Below are positions 46,081 through 56,622 of a stretch of DNA of 64,000 bases, one piece after another. Source of the stretch: Thinopyrum elongatum (lineage: Eukaryota > Streptophyta > Magnoliopsida > Poales > Poaceae); contig CM022303.1 of NCBI GenBank assembly GCA_011799875.1, positions 731,238,970-731,302,969 on the forward strand, written 5' to 3'. Under the pieces are notes generated by a model that worked only from the letters and a program-made list of their open reading frames with translations, did not search any database and was not told where the DNA came from. A program made the position numbers and the translations under genes. Numbering within the stretch: position 1 is the first letter of the stretch; each line of letters begins with the position of its first letter.

Positions 46081-47009
46081 GTTGCGGACCGGGGCAGCGC
46101 AGGAGGAGGCCGGACGGTTGGGCGATGTGGCGATGCAGGAGCAGCAGCCGCTGCGAGGAGGGGTGGGACGCGCAGCCGCGCGGGTTGAATACGAGGCCGG
46201 AGCAGCTGGTCGGGGACGAGGTGACGAGCAGAGGAGGTCGGCGTGCTGCTGGAGGCAGCCGAGGCGGCCGTGCCGCGGGGCGCGGCCCCTTGTTTCCTTT
46301 GTACGGCGCGCAGGGAGCAGATGCAGCGGTCGCCCAGCCGAGCGGAGCTGCAGAGGAGACCAGAGACGGACGTGCGTCTGCGGCGGGCGGAGCGGACCAG
46401 AGGCGAGCTTCGCGTATAGTCATTGTCTGGGAAGTGCACGAGCAATGTACGACCATGGTCTCGCTTGCGTCTGAGAATTGCATGGCCAATATATGGGGAT
46501 TATACGGGGCATGTATGGCTATCATCTGGGCAGTGTATGGCAAATGCGCAAGTGGGCGAGAGCGGCTGCAGTTTGGGACCAGCGGGAGGCAGGGAAGAGG
46601 GGCCAGATCGAGCGGCGCCGCTGCTGCTTGGATAGCGGGGCGCGATGCCATGGATGCTTGCGACGAGTCGGTGAAGCGCGCAATGCGGAGTGTCCGCGGA
46701 GAAGAGAGCGAGGCCGACGACGCGGACGCGCCGTCCCGTGCGGCCGCCCCGGAGGCGTGTCGATGTCGAGCCCTCGAGCGCGGCCGGAGAGGCGACGGCG
46801 ACGTCCCGACGGAGGTGACGAAGATGGCGAGGCCGCCGACGAAGGCGCACCGTCTCGCGCGGCCGTCCCGGGGGTGAGTTGATGTCGAGCCCTCAAGCGC
46901 GGCCGGAGAGACGGAGGCGACGTCGCGGCGAAGCTGACGAAGATGGCGAAAAAAGGGTCCCGCCCGGACCGCGGTTCCAACAGCAGCTTTCCCCACGGTG
47001 GGCGCCAAC
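46081..47009. other. Internal region part 3 of the non-coding LTR element
   Basis: GC-rich, with a ~130-bp tandem duplication at about 46720-46950 (both copies contain tgatgtcgagccct and gcggccggagag). It ends in ccccacggtgggcgccaac at the right LTR. No polypurine tract of the usual form was seen. Confidence 0.65.
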
Positions 47010-47900
47010 TGTCGTCGTATTTTCGCGGGAGTGACCAGGGGGCACCACGTCACGGCAAATGCCACGAGGTGGCTTATCGTGGGTGGAGTAAGGCTACAGT
47101 GGAATATCCGGGGACGGGATTGGGCAAACAGCACGCGGTGGTTTACCCAGGTTCGGGGCTCTTCGGAGAGATAATATCCCTACTCCTGCATGTCTGTATA
47201 TATATGGAGTATACATCTGGCAATACAAAGCGCTTCTGGAGCTGTATCTGAGATCAGTGCCACGGGCATCTGGTCTTGTATATGTGTAAATATGTGAGCA
47301 CAAGAGTGCGTGGCGTGGTACACTTGGCACCAGTGGCCGTGGGTGGACCTTGTGGCCGTGGGCGTCCACAAGCTCCCGTGAATGAGAGTGAGTGAGCGTG
47401 TGGAGTGTGGTGCCTTTTTATAGGCATGGGGTAGCTTGGGGGCTAGCTAGCTAGTGGCATGGGCACGTCATGGTGCATGCCGGCTTGTCCCCTGGGTCAC
47501 TTCATAAACAGTGCCCAGGGATAAGTGACACTATACATGATGACTTGGGGTGACACGTTCACAGTGTTCCACTATTGCTCAGCAGTGCACGGGTACAGCC
47601 GTCTCGTCCGTGTCGCGTCAGATGAGACACCGTAGTTGACTTCGCGTAGTAGGCCGGCTGGAGCAGCCGGACAGGGAGTCGTCTGGAGCAGCCGGGTGGC
47701 GAGCCGGCCGGGGCAACCGGACGGGGAGCCGTCTGGAGCGGCCGGGTGGCGAGCCGGCCGGAGCAGCCGGACGGGGAGCCGTCTGGAGCGGCCGGGTTGC
47801 GAGCCGGCCGGAGCAGCCGAACTGAGGGGCGTCAGCCGCCCCGATGTCTTGAAGCGTTGTTTCGTCGTCTTTGGGGTACCCAGGGGTCATTCCCCTGACA
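47010..47900 (+). repeat. Right LTR (891 bp) of the non-coding element
   Basis: Matches 36225-37069 with several percent divergence and one additional 46-bp minisatellite unit (about 47650-47830). Confidence 0.92.
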
Positions 47901-47905
47901 ATTGC

Positions 47906-49977
47906 TCTTAATAAGAAAACTCCAATTGAGGTATGGTCTGGTTCACCTGCTGATTATTAACAGTTGAGAGTTTTTGGTTGCACTGCTTATGCTCATGTCG
48001 ATAATGGAAAGTTGGAGCCTAGGACTGTTAAGTGCATCTTTCTTGGTTATAAATCTGGTGTTAAAGGTTTTAAATTGTGGAATCCTGAAACCTAGAAGGT
48101 TGTTATTAGCAGAAATATTATCTTTAATGAATCTGCTATATTACATGATGTTCCATCTACTAATGTTCCTGTTGAGAGTGAACAGCAGCCTACTGTTCAG
48201 GTGGAGCATGTTATTAATTCCACTGATGCATTCGGTAATGAAAATGTTGATGCACATAATGAACCCGTCGTTGATGATGAACATGTCACTCCAAATCAGC
48301 CTATTTTTCCACCCGGTTGGAATCTTGCACGTGACAGAGTTAGGTGGGGTATTAATAAACCTGAAAGGTTAATTGAAGAGTCCAATATTGTTTCTTTTGC
48401 TCTATCTGTTGCAGAAAAAATTGAAGGTAATGTTGATCCTTCTTCATATTCTGAGGCTATTATTTTTGGTGATGGTAATAAGTGGATGACCGCTATGCAT
48501 GATGAGATGGAATCACTTGAAAAGAATGGCACTTGGAATTTAGTAAAATTACCTAGAGAGAAGAAGCCTATTCGTTGCAAGTGGGTTTTCAAAAGGAAAG
48601 AAGGTGTTTCTCCTAATTATGAGACAAGATATAAAGAAAAGTTAGTTGCTAAAGGTTACAGTCAAATTCCAGGTATTGACTATAATGAAGTCTTTTCTCC
48701 TGTTGTGAAGCATAGCTCTATTCGCACTTTACTCAGTATTGTTGCCATGCGTGATTTTGAGCTTGAACAATTAGATGTTAAAACTGCATTCTTATATGGA
48801 GAATTAGAAGAGGATATTTATATGGAACAACCTGAAGGTTTTGTTATTCTTGGAAAAGAAAAGGTTGTCTATAAGTTAAATAAATCTCTTTATGGATGGA
48901 AGCAATCCCCTAGACAGTGGTATAAGAGATTTGACACATTTATGCTCTCTCAAGGTTTTAAAAGGTCTAATTATGATAGTTGTGTTTATTTGAAAACTGT
49001 CAATGATTCAGCTATTTATTTGCTCCTTTATGTTGATGATATGTTAATTGCTGCAAAGAGTATGTCAGATATTGATGAACTAAAGAAGCAATTGAGTAAT
49101 GAATTTGATATGAAGGATTTGGGTGCAGCAAACAAAATACTTGGCATGAAAATATCCAGAGATAGACCGTCTAGAAAAGTATATCTAAATCAGAGAGGAT
49201 ATATTGATAAAGTTCTTCGTCGTTTTAATATGCATAATGGCAAGCCGGTGAGTACTCCATTAGCCGCACACTTCAAATTATCATCAGCTTTATGTCCTAA
49301 GTCAGATGCCGATATTGAGTACATGTCTAGAGTTTCCTATTCGAGTGCAGTTGGTTCACTTATGTATGCCAATTATTTGTTCTTGTCCTGATTTATCATA
49401 TGCATTGTGTGTTGTCAGTAGATACATGGCTAATCCTGTAAAAGAGCATTGGAAAGCAGTTCAGTGGATTTTCAGATACTTATGAGATACTTCTAATGCT
49501 TATTTACAGTTTGGGAAAACTGGAGATGGACTTGTTGGTTTTGTTGATTCTGATTTTGCTGGTGATTTGGATAAGAGAAGATCACTCACAGGTTATGTTT
49601 TCACCATTGGTGGTTGTGCTGTGAGTTAGAGAGCAACTTTACAGTCTATTGTGGCTTGTTCCACTACTGATGCCGAGTAGGCATGCAAAGAAGTTATCTG
49701 GTTGAGAGGTTTGTACGCTGAGCTTTGTGGAGATTCATCTTGTCCTACCATATTTTCTAACAGTCAAAGTGCTATATGTCTTACAAAGAATCCAATGTAT
49801 CATGAGAGAACGAAGCACATTGATGTCCGATTTCACTATATTCGAGATGTTATTGCTGAAGGTGATTCGAAGATATGCAAGATAAGCACTCATGATAATC
49901 CTGCTGATATGATGACAAAGCCAGTTTCTACCAATAAGTTTGAGCTTTGCTCAGGCTTAGTTGGTATTTCTCACTAG
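47906..49977 (+). pseudogene. Copia integrase end, reverse transcriptase and RNase H
   Basis: It continues the integrase after the second ATTGC (LNKKTPIEVWSGSPADY, then a TAA, then FGCTAYAHV). The RT frame 48201-49391 is open and carries KWVFKRKEG, QLDVKTAFLYGELEEDIYM and the YVDDMLIA box (about 49035). A frameshift near 49375 separates it from the RNase H part (VDSDFAGDLDKRRSLTGY, CSTTDAE, HIDVRFHYIRD), which has stops at about 49484, 49627 and 49678. The protein end GISH* lies at 49977. The whole is non-functional. Confidence 0.92.
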
Positions 49978-50057
49978 TCTTATGGACTTTGACGTACAAG
50001 GTGTTTATGCTGATTTGGATGGTGTTATTTACTTTCTTTGACTACTGGAGAGAATTT

Positions 50058-50073
50058 GGCTCAAGGTAGAGAT
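50058..50073 (+). promoter_or_regulatory. Copia polypurine tract
   Basis: ggctcaaggtagagat immediately precedes the 3' LTR, with the usual position and AAGGTAGAGAT-like form. Confidence 0.65.
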
Positions 50074-50374
50074 TGTTAAATTGTGAACCAAATTCTGCCG
50101 TGTTGGACTAGACGTAGTACAAAGGTGTGGGCATTTGCGTTGGCACTGACGCGTACGAGTACAACTCATTTACTTGTCCTCCAAGGACTCTTATGTGTTG
50201 CCCCTCATATATACCCCATGTAGTCACAACTAAAGACGATCTGTCGTTTCGTACATGTAATACTCCTTCATCATACTGATTGCGTCTTCGTGCGTCCATG
50301 GTTTTCTCCTGCAAAGGTTTTCATGTAAAACTCTGTGTCTCTTGTGTCTCGTTTTGATCACGTTTTATCTAACA
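50074..50374 (+). repeat. Copia 3' LTR
   Basis: 301 bp, partner of 21086-21380; an 11-bp duplication (ttgtgtctcgt region) accounts for the extra length. Confidence 0.95.
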
Positions 50375-51579
50375 TCTGGTATCGGATAAGTCGTCCGTAG
50401 CCATTCATGATGCTGACCTCTATCCCGATGGTGTCAGCACGAATGGGCGGAGCCTCGGCCGTAGTTGAGACACGTGTCTGTCTCTAGCTCCTGCACCACG
50501 GTCTCCTTGTCCAATGTGATAGAGCCGGACCGTAGTCACCCGCAAATTTTTGTCAAAAAAATTGAGTCCATATGTATTATATGTGTGATCCTTTTTGCAG
50601 AAAATTATATGTGTTTTATCAACAATATGCGAAAAAACCTACAAATTATATTAAAAGTGAATAGTCAGAGTGTATATTTGCTCGAGAAGTGGTCTGGGAA
50701 TTAACATAGTCATAATATAATTCTTTAGTCAGTACGATGTGAGAAAATCAAGTACCGTCGAGTGAGAAATCACAGAGTTCGAATCCTTCGTCATGTCTCA
50801 CGAATCCTCTCCAACATTAATTAATTCACTAATTTAATTAGGGCGTCATCATGAATATTCCACGAATCCCTCTCCCTGTCCGCCTTCATTAATTAATGGA
50901 CTCCCTTAATTAATTCTAATCTATTTCGCCACAAGAGCGACGTGGCTGTGTGCATCAACCGATTTAATCACATAATTTTTTCCCCACTAATTCCTCCATG
51001 AATGGCGTGGCTGTTGTGCATCAGCCGATTTAATCGCATCATTTCTCTCACTAATCCCTCCATGAATAGCGTGGCTGTTGTGGATCAGCCGATTTAATCA
51101 TTCTTTCCCACTATTTCCTCGATGAATGTCTGGATTTCTCTCTCTCCATTAAATCCAGATGCATCGGCCCACTCATTGCCCTCTCCTTATTAATCTCGAA
51201 TCTCGAGGCGCTTATTGATTTCAACTCGTACTCATATATAAATTGGTGAAATTATACACAGAGAAGCAAGGTAGTACTATATAATACACACAAAACCTCT
51301 TCTGTTTACACAAGCATGATTTAGATCAGTTGGATCAACGTAAGGAAAACTGATGGCAAGTAGTGAGTTCCATCTCTGATTGCAACAACTATTTTTTGCC
51401 GGATTCATTGTTGGGCCACAACGCAGGCTGCTGACGGAAGGCCAGAGCCCCAAGCAGGCCCATGTACGCGAGACGCAGAGAAAAAAAGGCCGAACTATTT
51501 TCTATGACGTACGAAAATCCTGTAACGACGGACGGACAAAAATCTCGTAACGACGGACCAAAATTAGGGAGGAAGAAGC
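50375..51579. other. Intergenic sequence after the Copia element
   Basis: No coding frame is supported. It contains the tandem repeat at 50938-51128 and several aattaattaat runs. A gttcgaatcc word at about 50778 resembles a tRNA B box, but no convincing A box accompanies it. Confidence 0.4.
50938..51128. repeat. Three-copy ~65-bp tandem repeat
   Basis: Units begin cgtggctg at 50941, 51006 and 51070 and share atcagccgatttaatc and cctccatgaat-like segments. Confidence 0.9.
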
Positions 51580-52600
51580 ACTAATCCCTTTATTAGTAGG
51601 TATAGGAAACATGCCCGTGAGTTGCAACGGGAGCCAAAAATATTATGCCATAACCAAATAAGTATGGCTCAATACCCGACATATGAGCGTCCTCTATTTT
51701 AACACGGTGGCCCACCATGTTGCCACTTATCTTTCTTCCCACCCTCGCTGATAATGGCCGCGGTGTAATGCATCCGACGTGATAAAATCCCAAGGCTATG
51801 AGTTTGCCTTTTGAAATTCACTAACATTTGTTTTGTGTAGACAAATATTTTTTGAAATGCATGAAAAATTATTAAACTCATGTACATTTTTTGACTCAGC
51901 AAACATTCCTTGAATTGATGCCTTTTTTTTAAATTGGGAAACAAATTTTGAAACTCTCGATTTTTTTGAATTTTTGTGAACATTTTCTATAATTTATTGG
52001 ACATTTTTTTTCAAATTCATGAATATGTTTGTATACATGATTTATTTTTAAATTCTTATTACCCGAACATGTTTTTCGGAATCGTTAATTTTCTTATAAT
52101 ATGCGAACAGTTTTTAAAAATCACCAGCATTTTCTGAATTCTCAAACATTTTTTTCAAAACTCGCAACTTTTTAAAATTTGGAATTTTCGGAAATCCCGA
52201 ATTCTTTTAAATAAGAAAAAAAGAAAAAAAAGAAATGATAAAATAAAAGGAGAAAAACAAAATGAGGGGCACAAATACAAATGGGCCGGCCCATGAACAG
52301 TGCGTGGGAGGATGTGGTGCACGCTTGCAAATCAGTGAGAAAAGGGATAGAAAAATGGTAAGACCGGGAGTCGAACTCGGGTCTTAGGCGTGAAAGAATG
52401 ACCTTTAGCCACTGCAGTACCCATGTTCTTGTGATATTTGAGGGTATCATTGTAAAAGAACCAAATCTGTCGGCGACTTTAAAAAAAAATCGAATCGTTT
52501 TCTTTACTTATGAGTGGCATAGTGGGTAATTTATAGCAACTTTATAGGTAATTTTGAGATGGATGACAAGAAGCAATAGTCGCTTTATTATTAAAAGGGA
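51580..52600. mobile_element. Unclassified DNA element with tttatta ends
   Basis: The left part has ccctttattagtaggtatag and a cccgtgagttgcaacggg palindrome. The right end reads cgctttattattaaaaggg, roughly inverted to the left. Inside are aacatttttt-type repeats like those at 8.4-10.7 kb, gggccggccc (about 52284) and a tRNA-like segment. The superfamily is not assigned and the boundaries are approximate. Confidence 0.45.
52357..52422 (-). other. tRNA-Glu-like relic
   Basis: On the minus strand it reads gcagtggctaaaggtc (A-box-like), then tctttcacgcctaaga (an anticodon-arm-like segment containing TTC) and gacccgagttcgactcccgg (T arm with GTTCGA). This order and spacing resembles plant tRNA-Glu(TTC). 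The T stem has one mismatch and the acceptor stem pairs only partly, so it is not expected to be a working tRNA. It could be a tRNA-derived SINE head. Confidence 0.5.
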
Positions 52601-52620
52601 GAGATAAACCGGGAGATACA

Positions 52621-53003
52621 CTTTGGAACCTGGTTGTATATACACCCTATATGTAGATTTTTTTTAAATAACTAAAAAAAGTCAAAATAGTTTAGAAGTT
52701 TTTTAGAATAAAGTTGACTTTGTTTTGCACTAGTATATAAATTTTCATGAAAAAAAAAACCAACGTTGACTTCAGGGCAAAGAAGACAAAATTTATCTGC
52801 TATTATAGGTCACTATTCACACTATTTTGGTCAAAAATTTCTTTTTGGAAAATAAGTCACAGGGGGGTTTTCTTTTTGTGGAATTTTTCTCACAAGTACA
52901 ATTGAAGGTCAAGTTTATTTCAAAAATATTTTCAGAATTTTTTGATTTTTTGTTGATTTTTTTTTTTCAATATAGGGTGTAGATACACCCAGGAATCAAA
53001 CGT
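52621..53003. mobile_element. MITE with ~30-bp terminal inverted repeats
   Basis: The left end, cctggttgtatatacaccct, and the right end, agggtgtagatacacccagg, are near-complementary, with ataggg and T-runs inside. The interior is AT-rich and non-coding. The superfamily is unresolved and no clear target duplication was seen. Confidence 0.7.
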
Positions 53004-53322
53004 CCGCGTCCGAGATAAATCAGCATACTTTCAGTATAGTAACGATGGATACCAAATCACTTTTTATTTATCTCATGAAGACATGCGTGGCAAGAGTACA
53101 CCGAGCATGGATGTTATTTCTTCTAAGACTATCGCTCTTCAGGGGCGTAGACATGTATCTATAACACTAAGACTATCGTTCAATTGAGGTCTCCAATTTG
53201 AAATTGGATCACCCGATTCTGATCGGTTCTATGATTTCTCCACGAACTCTCTTATTCAACTCTTTTAATTCATCATGCTCCTTCCTCTATAACACCATGC
53301 TCCCAAGTTATATATGTAAGGC
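53004..53322. other. 3' flank of the chitinase gene
   Basis: AT-rich. It should contain the chitinase 3' UTR and polyadenylation region on the minus strand; no single canonical AATAAA could be assigned. Confidence 0.4.
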
Positions 53323-54222
53323 TCAGACGCTACCCTTCACCTGGCTGCTGAAGGTGTTCTGCTTGTCCTCGAAGCGGTTCCACACCATGATCCCACCATA
53401 GTTGCTGGCCCGCTGCACTCCGGGGAGCACCGTGGATGTCAGGTCGGCCGGCGAGATGTACCCGGCCGCTGTCTGGTCGGCCGGCAAGCCGAGGTAGAAG
53501 CCCCCGGACCCTGACAGCTTCACGCTGCTCGTCCACATGTCCCATGCGCTCTGCAGGTTCCCGCTCTGGTACTGGCACGCCTGGTTGTTGTAGAACTGCA
53601 CCCACACGTTGTCGAACAGCCCCGTCTGCAGCGCCAGGTCCAGCGACGCGTCGGGGTAAGGGCACTGCGGCGCCGCTGTCAGTAACACATTTTTGCCCTG
53701 CGCGCTGTACTGGGAGAGGAACCTGGCCAGCTCGTCGTAGTGCGCCGAGTTGCCGTTCTCGATGTCGAAGTCGATACCATCCAGCACGGCGTCGCCGAGC
53801 GGCCGGGACGGCGAGCTGCCGCCAAGGAAGTAGTCCCACAGGTAGGTGGCCACGCTCCGGGCGTCATCGCTGGAGGAGAGGCCGTAGCTGCTGGAGCCGC
53901 CAGGGGCACCGCCGAGAGAGAGGAGCACCTTGACGCCGTTGGACTGGCACGTCTTGATCTGGGAACTAAAAATGTTGCAGTTGCCGGAGGGCGGGTCGCA
54001 GTGTCCGGCGAGGTTGATGGCGGGAGTCTGGCCATTGCCGAAGGTGCTGAGAAAGGAGATGATGACGTACGCGTAGAGGCCAGAGTTGCAGGCGTCGTCG
54101 AGGCTGCCCTCGTCACCGTTCTGGCCCCAGTAGACGGCGATGTTGCCAGCATGGGAGACGGCAGCCATGCCGGCGAGGAGGAGAATCGCAAGTAGAGCAG
54201 AGCACTTGAGCTCACAAGCCAT
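53323..54222 (-). CDS. Class III acidic endochitinase (GH18), secreted
   Basis: 299 residues, intronless. The signal peptide is residues 1-25 (cleavage after VSHA) and the mature protein begins GNIAVYWGQNGDEGSL. GH18 motifs are VKVLLSLGG (97-105), the catalytic DGIDFDIE (148-155; proton donor Glu155), QFYNNQAC and GIMVWNRFED. The mature part has six cysteines, as in hevamine-type chitinases with three disulfides. It would hydrolyse chitin in the apoplast as a defence enzyme. I chose the Met at 54222 because an upstream in-frame Met (54246) adds eight residues before the signal peptide. Xylanase-inhibitor relatives share the fold, but the full DxxDxDxE motif favours an active chitinase. No lesions were seen. 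Confidence 0.96.
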   Translation of the reverse strand: MACELKCSALLAILLLAGMAAVSHAGNIAVYWGQNGDEGSLDDACNSGLYAYVIISFLSTFGNGQTPAINLAGHCDPPSGNCNIFSSQIKTCQSNGVKVLLSLGGAPGGSSSYGLSSSDDARSVATYLWDYFLGGSSPSRPLGDAVLDGIDFDIENGNSAHYDELARFLSQYSAQGKNVLLTAAPQCPYPDASLDLALQTGLFDNVWVQFYNNQACQYQSGNLQSAWDMWTSSVKLSGSGGFYLGLPADQTAAGYISPADLTSTVLPGVQRASNYGGIMVWNRFEDKQNTFSSQVKGSV

Positions 54223-54306
54223 TGTTAGTTGCGACGGACGATGCACGTACGACTAGGTGGTAGAGCTAGCTTGTACGAATGCATAACTTGTCTAGGTTGT
54301 GGGTAG

Positions 54307-54313
54307 CTTTATA
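54307..54313 (-). promoter_or_regulatory. Chitinase TATA box
   Basis: TATAAAG on the minus strand, about 85-90 bp upstream of the ATG at 54222. No other candidate is equally well placed. Confidence 0.6.
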
Positions 54314-54602
54314 CGGACAGATTGTTGAATGATTCCAAGTTTGGCGCATAGACCTGGAAGACTTGAGAATTTTCCAGGGCAAATTCCACATGTTTTTTGG
54401 ATGCACTTGTAGAAAATCGTTAATTGTTTGGCGTATCGTCTCCTCCATGGGGCGCCAGCCTGACACCAGTACCTCCACTCACTGTCTTTGAGATTTTCTT
54501 TTTCAATCCGCAGTGACTAGCATGGGTACATATTTACCTGGTGCGCGCAAATTGCATGAAGAAGGGGAACTAAAGACAAGTCTAATTAATATATCCCATA
54601 TA

Positions 54603-54686
54603 CTTGCTCTGTACCAAAATATAAGTTGTTTTTTAGGCTAAATTAGCCTACAAAAACGTCTTATATTTTGATACGGAGGGAGGGAG
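54603..54686. mobile_element. Stowaway-type MITE
   Basis: The right end, cggagggagggag, is the complement of the Stowaway terminus ctccctccg. The left end, cttgctctgtaccaaaata, is a mutated copy. TA duplications flank the 84-bp element (54601-54602 and 54687-54688). The arms fold back around ttaggctaaattagccta. It lies about 380 bp upstream of the chitinase ATG. Confidence 0.88.
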
Positions 54687-54688
54687 TA

Positions 54689-55030
54689 TAAGACACTGGC
54701 GGATGCATGGTGCAACTGGCTCATTCAGCTGGGCTTATATTTATTCTATTCTCCCAAATATTCACAATTCATTTGTACCAGGCAATAATTGTCACGTCCG
54801 GAGAATCGAAAGAAACAAAATCTGGTCCTTTGTTTTTCCACAGCGAAGACTGGACTCCTCCGTTCATACTGTGGAATTGACGGTCTGGCGGCATGTACAT
54901 ACATACGTACTTGTGACGGTACATAGAGATGGAGCTTGACTTGGAGTCTCTCAGTCTCCTCCCGTTGCTTTCCCCAAATTTCTGCAGCTTCCCTCCATAT
55001 ATAGGAAGGAAGATGATAATTGCCAAAACT
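54689..55030. other. Unassigned sequence
   Basis: No supported feature between the Stowaway and the GC-rich retroposon. Confidence 0.4.
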
Positions 55031-55034
55031 TTCA

Positions 55035-56457
55035 CTTATTCAGGACTCTACGTCCCTCTCGCGTCGCCTCCCACGCGGGCGACTGGGGAGGGCACAGCCG
55101 CCGCCGCCGCCTAGTTTCCATCCAGCGCCCTTCTCCCCCTCCGCCGCTGCCGATGGTCGGCGCCGGCCAAAGCCCGTGCGTGCGACGGCGGCGGCGGAGG
55201 GTCTCTCCTCCCTCTCCCGGATCCGCGGCGGCGCAGGCGTCCTGATTCGCGGGGTGCGGCCCTCCCGGCGGTGTGGCGGATCCCGGAGGCGGCGGGCTCG
55301 CGGCGGTGCACGGGCGCCCAGATCCATGGGTGTGGGACTCCTGGCAGCGTGCGGGCTCCCAGCGGCGGCGGGATCGGTCGACGACGGGCTTGGGCGATGG
55401 CGTCGGCCGCGCGGTGCCGGATCTCATCGCTCGTGGCGGATCTCGCCACTCCGGCCTTCATGGAGGAACCTGGACCTGAGGCGGCGGCCTCATTAGGCAT
55501 GGTGACGGCGCCCTCGACTGGTGACGTTCGCGGGGGGTGGATGGACGGCATCTTGACCGCGTGGGCGGTGAGTTGCCGGTGGATCTCCTCCGCGCTGCAG
55601 GCCTTCTCCCGCTGCACAGTAGCTTACGATCACGGTCGTCGGCCCCGGTGCATTCGCGGGGTCTGGTAGAGGTGACATCGGACCGGAGGAAACTCTGGAT
55701 GACTCGTTCATCCCGACGGTGGCGACGACCAGGGTCGCCGTTATCCTACTTGCAGGCGCCGTCGAGGTCCCTGCCCTCTACCCCGACCCCATGCCCGGGT
55801 GAAAACCCAAAATCTCTTTAGATTGGGCGGCGGCGGCACTGCGCGTGTCGTACCCTTCTTGAAGGCGCTGCCTGGGGCGTCTGGGTGCTCGGTTAGAGGA
55901 ACTGCAGGCAGAGGGGATGGGACCAGTGGCAGCAGGTGGTGTTCGCGACGGAGGAGCGGCGTGGCATCTGGCACGTCGACATCGGCATGGAGCATCGGGG
56001 TCTCGCCGGTGGGCGTGTGATGATGGACGAGCGCAGGATGGTGGCGTTGTCTGGCGTCGTGGTGGCGTCGACGGCAGCTAGACCGGGCAAGGTAGATGCA
56101 GCAGTACAACACTGAAGATGGATTGATGGCAGGTGGCTGCGGCGGCCTCATACCCGGCAGGCGTCCTGGTTGAGGAGTTCGCCGGACTGGTGGGTGCCCC
56201 ATACCCGGCAGGCGTCCTGGTTGGGACCTCAGGTCTTAGATGTTAGGTTTGGCTGCGAGGTCTGTTTGGTATTAGGCCCAGACTATCAGCATCCCTTCAT
56301 CAACTGGATAGGAGTAGCGACACATGTTGCCTAGACGGTGGATTTAGTCTTACTGTTGTATGACTTTGTAAGGTCTTGTGTGGATAATTAATAAAGTGGC
56401 TGCATGCATCGTCCAGATGCAGAGGCCGGGGTCCTCCTCCTTTTCTAAAAAAATAAA
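55035..56457 (+). mobile_element. LINE-like retroposon without ORF2
   Basis: A GC-rich, UTR-like body (55050-56250) ends in ggctgcatgcatcgtccag, agatgcagaggccgggg, a pyrimidine stretch and an A-rich tail, the same 3' signature as the LINE at 7.7 kb. Neither endonuclease nor reverse transcriptase motifs are present. The 5' boundary is estimated from the composition change. It is similar in kind to the antisense copy at 11.0-19.1 kb. Confidence 0.65.
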
Positions 56458-56469
56458 TAGGGAGTATCT

Positions 56470-56622
56470 AGAACTCATCTAAATGAGATATAATTTGGTC
56501 TTATTCACCTGGAAAACAAGAACAAATACAACCCACCTCAGCACACACGCATTTTATAGCATCACATCCAATGGCTATAAAAGATGAATGAGACCAAATT
56601 ATATCTCATCTAGATGAGTTCT
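56470..56622. mobile_element. MITE with 38-bp terminal inverted repeats
   Basis: The left arm (56470-56507, agaactcatctaaatgagat) and right arm (56585-56622) are complementary with two mismatches. The whole element is 153 bp and non-coding. No TA or TTA duplication is evident. Confidence 0.85.

Larger units (their letters stand above)
36225..47900 (+). mobile_element. Non-autonomous LTR retrotransposon without coding capacity
   Basis: LTRs at 36225-37069 and 47010-47900 start tgtcgt and end in tca/ctgaca. Perfect ATTGC duplications flank it (36220-36224 and 47901-47905), inside the Copia integrase. Removing two solo LTRs leaves about 3.7 kb of internal sequence. This consists of GC-rich tandem repeats with no gag, protease, RT or integrase motif on either strand. 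It must depend on another element for movement. Orientation is inferred only from the LTR start and end and is uncertain. Confidence 0.88.
21086..50374 (+). mobile_element. Copia LTR retrotransposon (about 4.6 kb) split by two large insertions
   Basis: Matching LTRs lie at 21086-21380 and 50074-50374, both starting tgttaaat and ending tctaaca. Flanking 5-bp duplications are cctgg (21081-21085) and tctgg (50375-50379), with one mismatch. The order gag, protease, integrase, RT and RNase H is Copia-type. Gag is interrupted by the Gypsy element at 21757 and the integrase by the LTR element at 36225. LTR divergence by eye is about 10 percent (roughly 29 differences), so this is the oldest layer of the nest. 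Many stops inactivate it, and the N-terminal part of gag is deleted. Confidence 0.93.

Noticed and set aside
46056..47134. Frames of 273 and 352 codons
   Set aside because: Cross the LTR boundary and a tandem duplication; compositional only.
50725..50800. Possible second tRNA-like sequence (gagttcgaatcc word)
   Set aside because: Only a B-box-like word; no A box or arm pairing could be found.
53330..54215. Long frames on both strands overlapping the chitinase
   Set aside because: Shadows of a GC-rich coding sequence; only the GH18 frame carries motifs and a signal peptide.
53323..54222. Xylanase inhibitor (XIP) as the function of the GH18 gene
   Set aside because: XIP-type proteins are GH18 relatives that have lost activity; here the complete DxxDxDxE motif is present, so chitinase is preferred.
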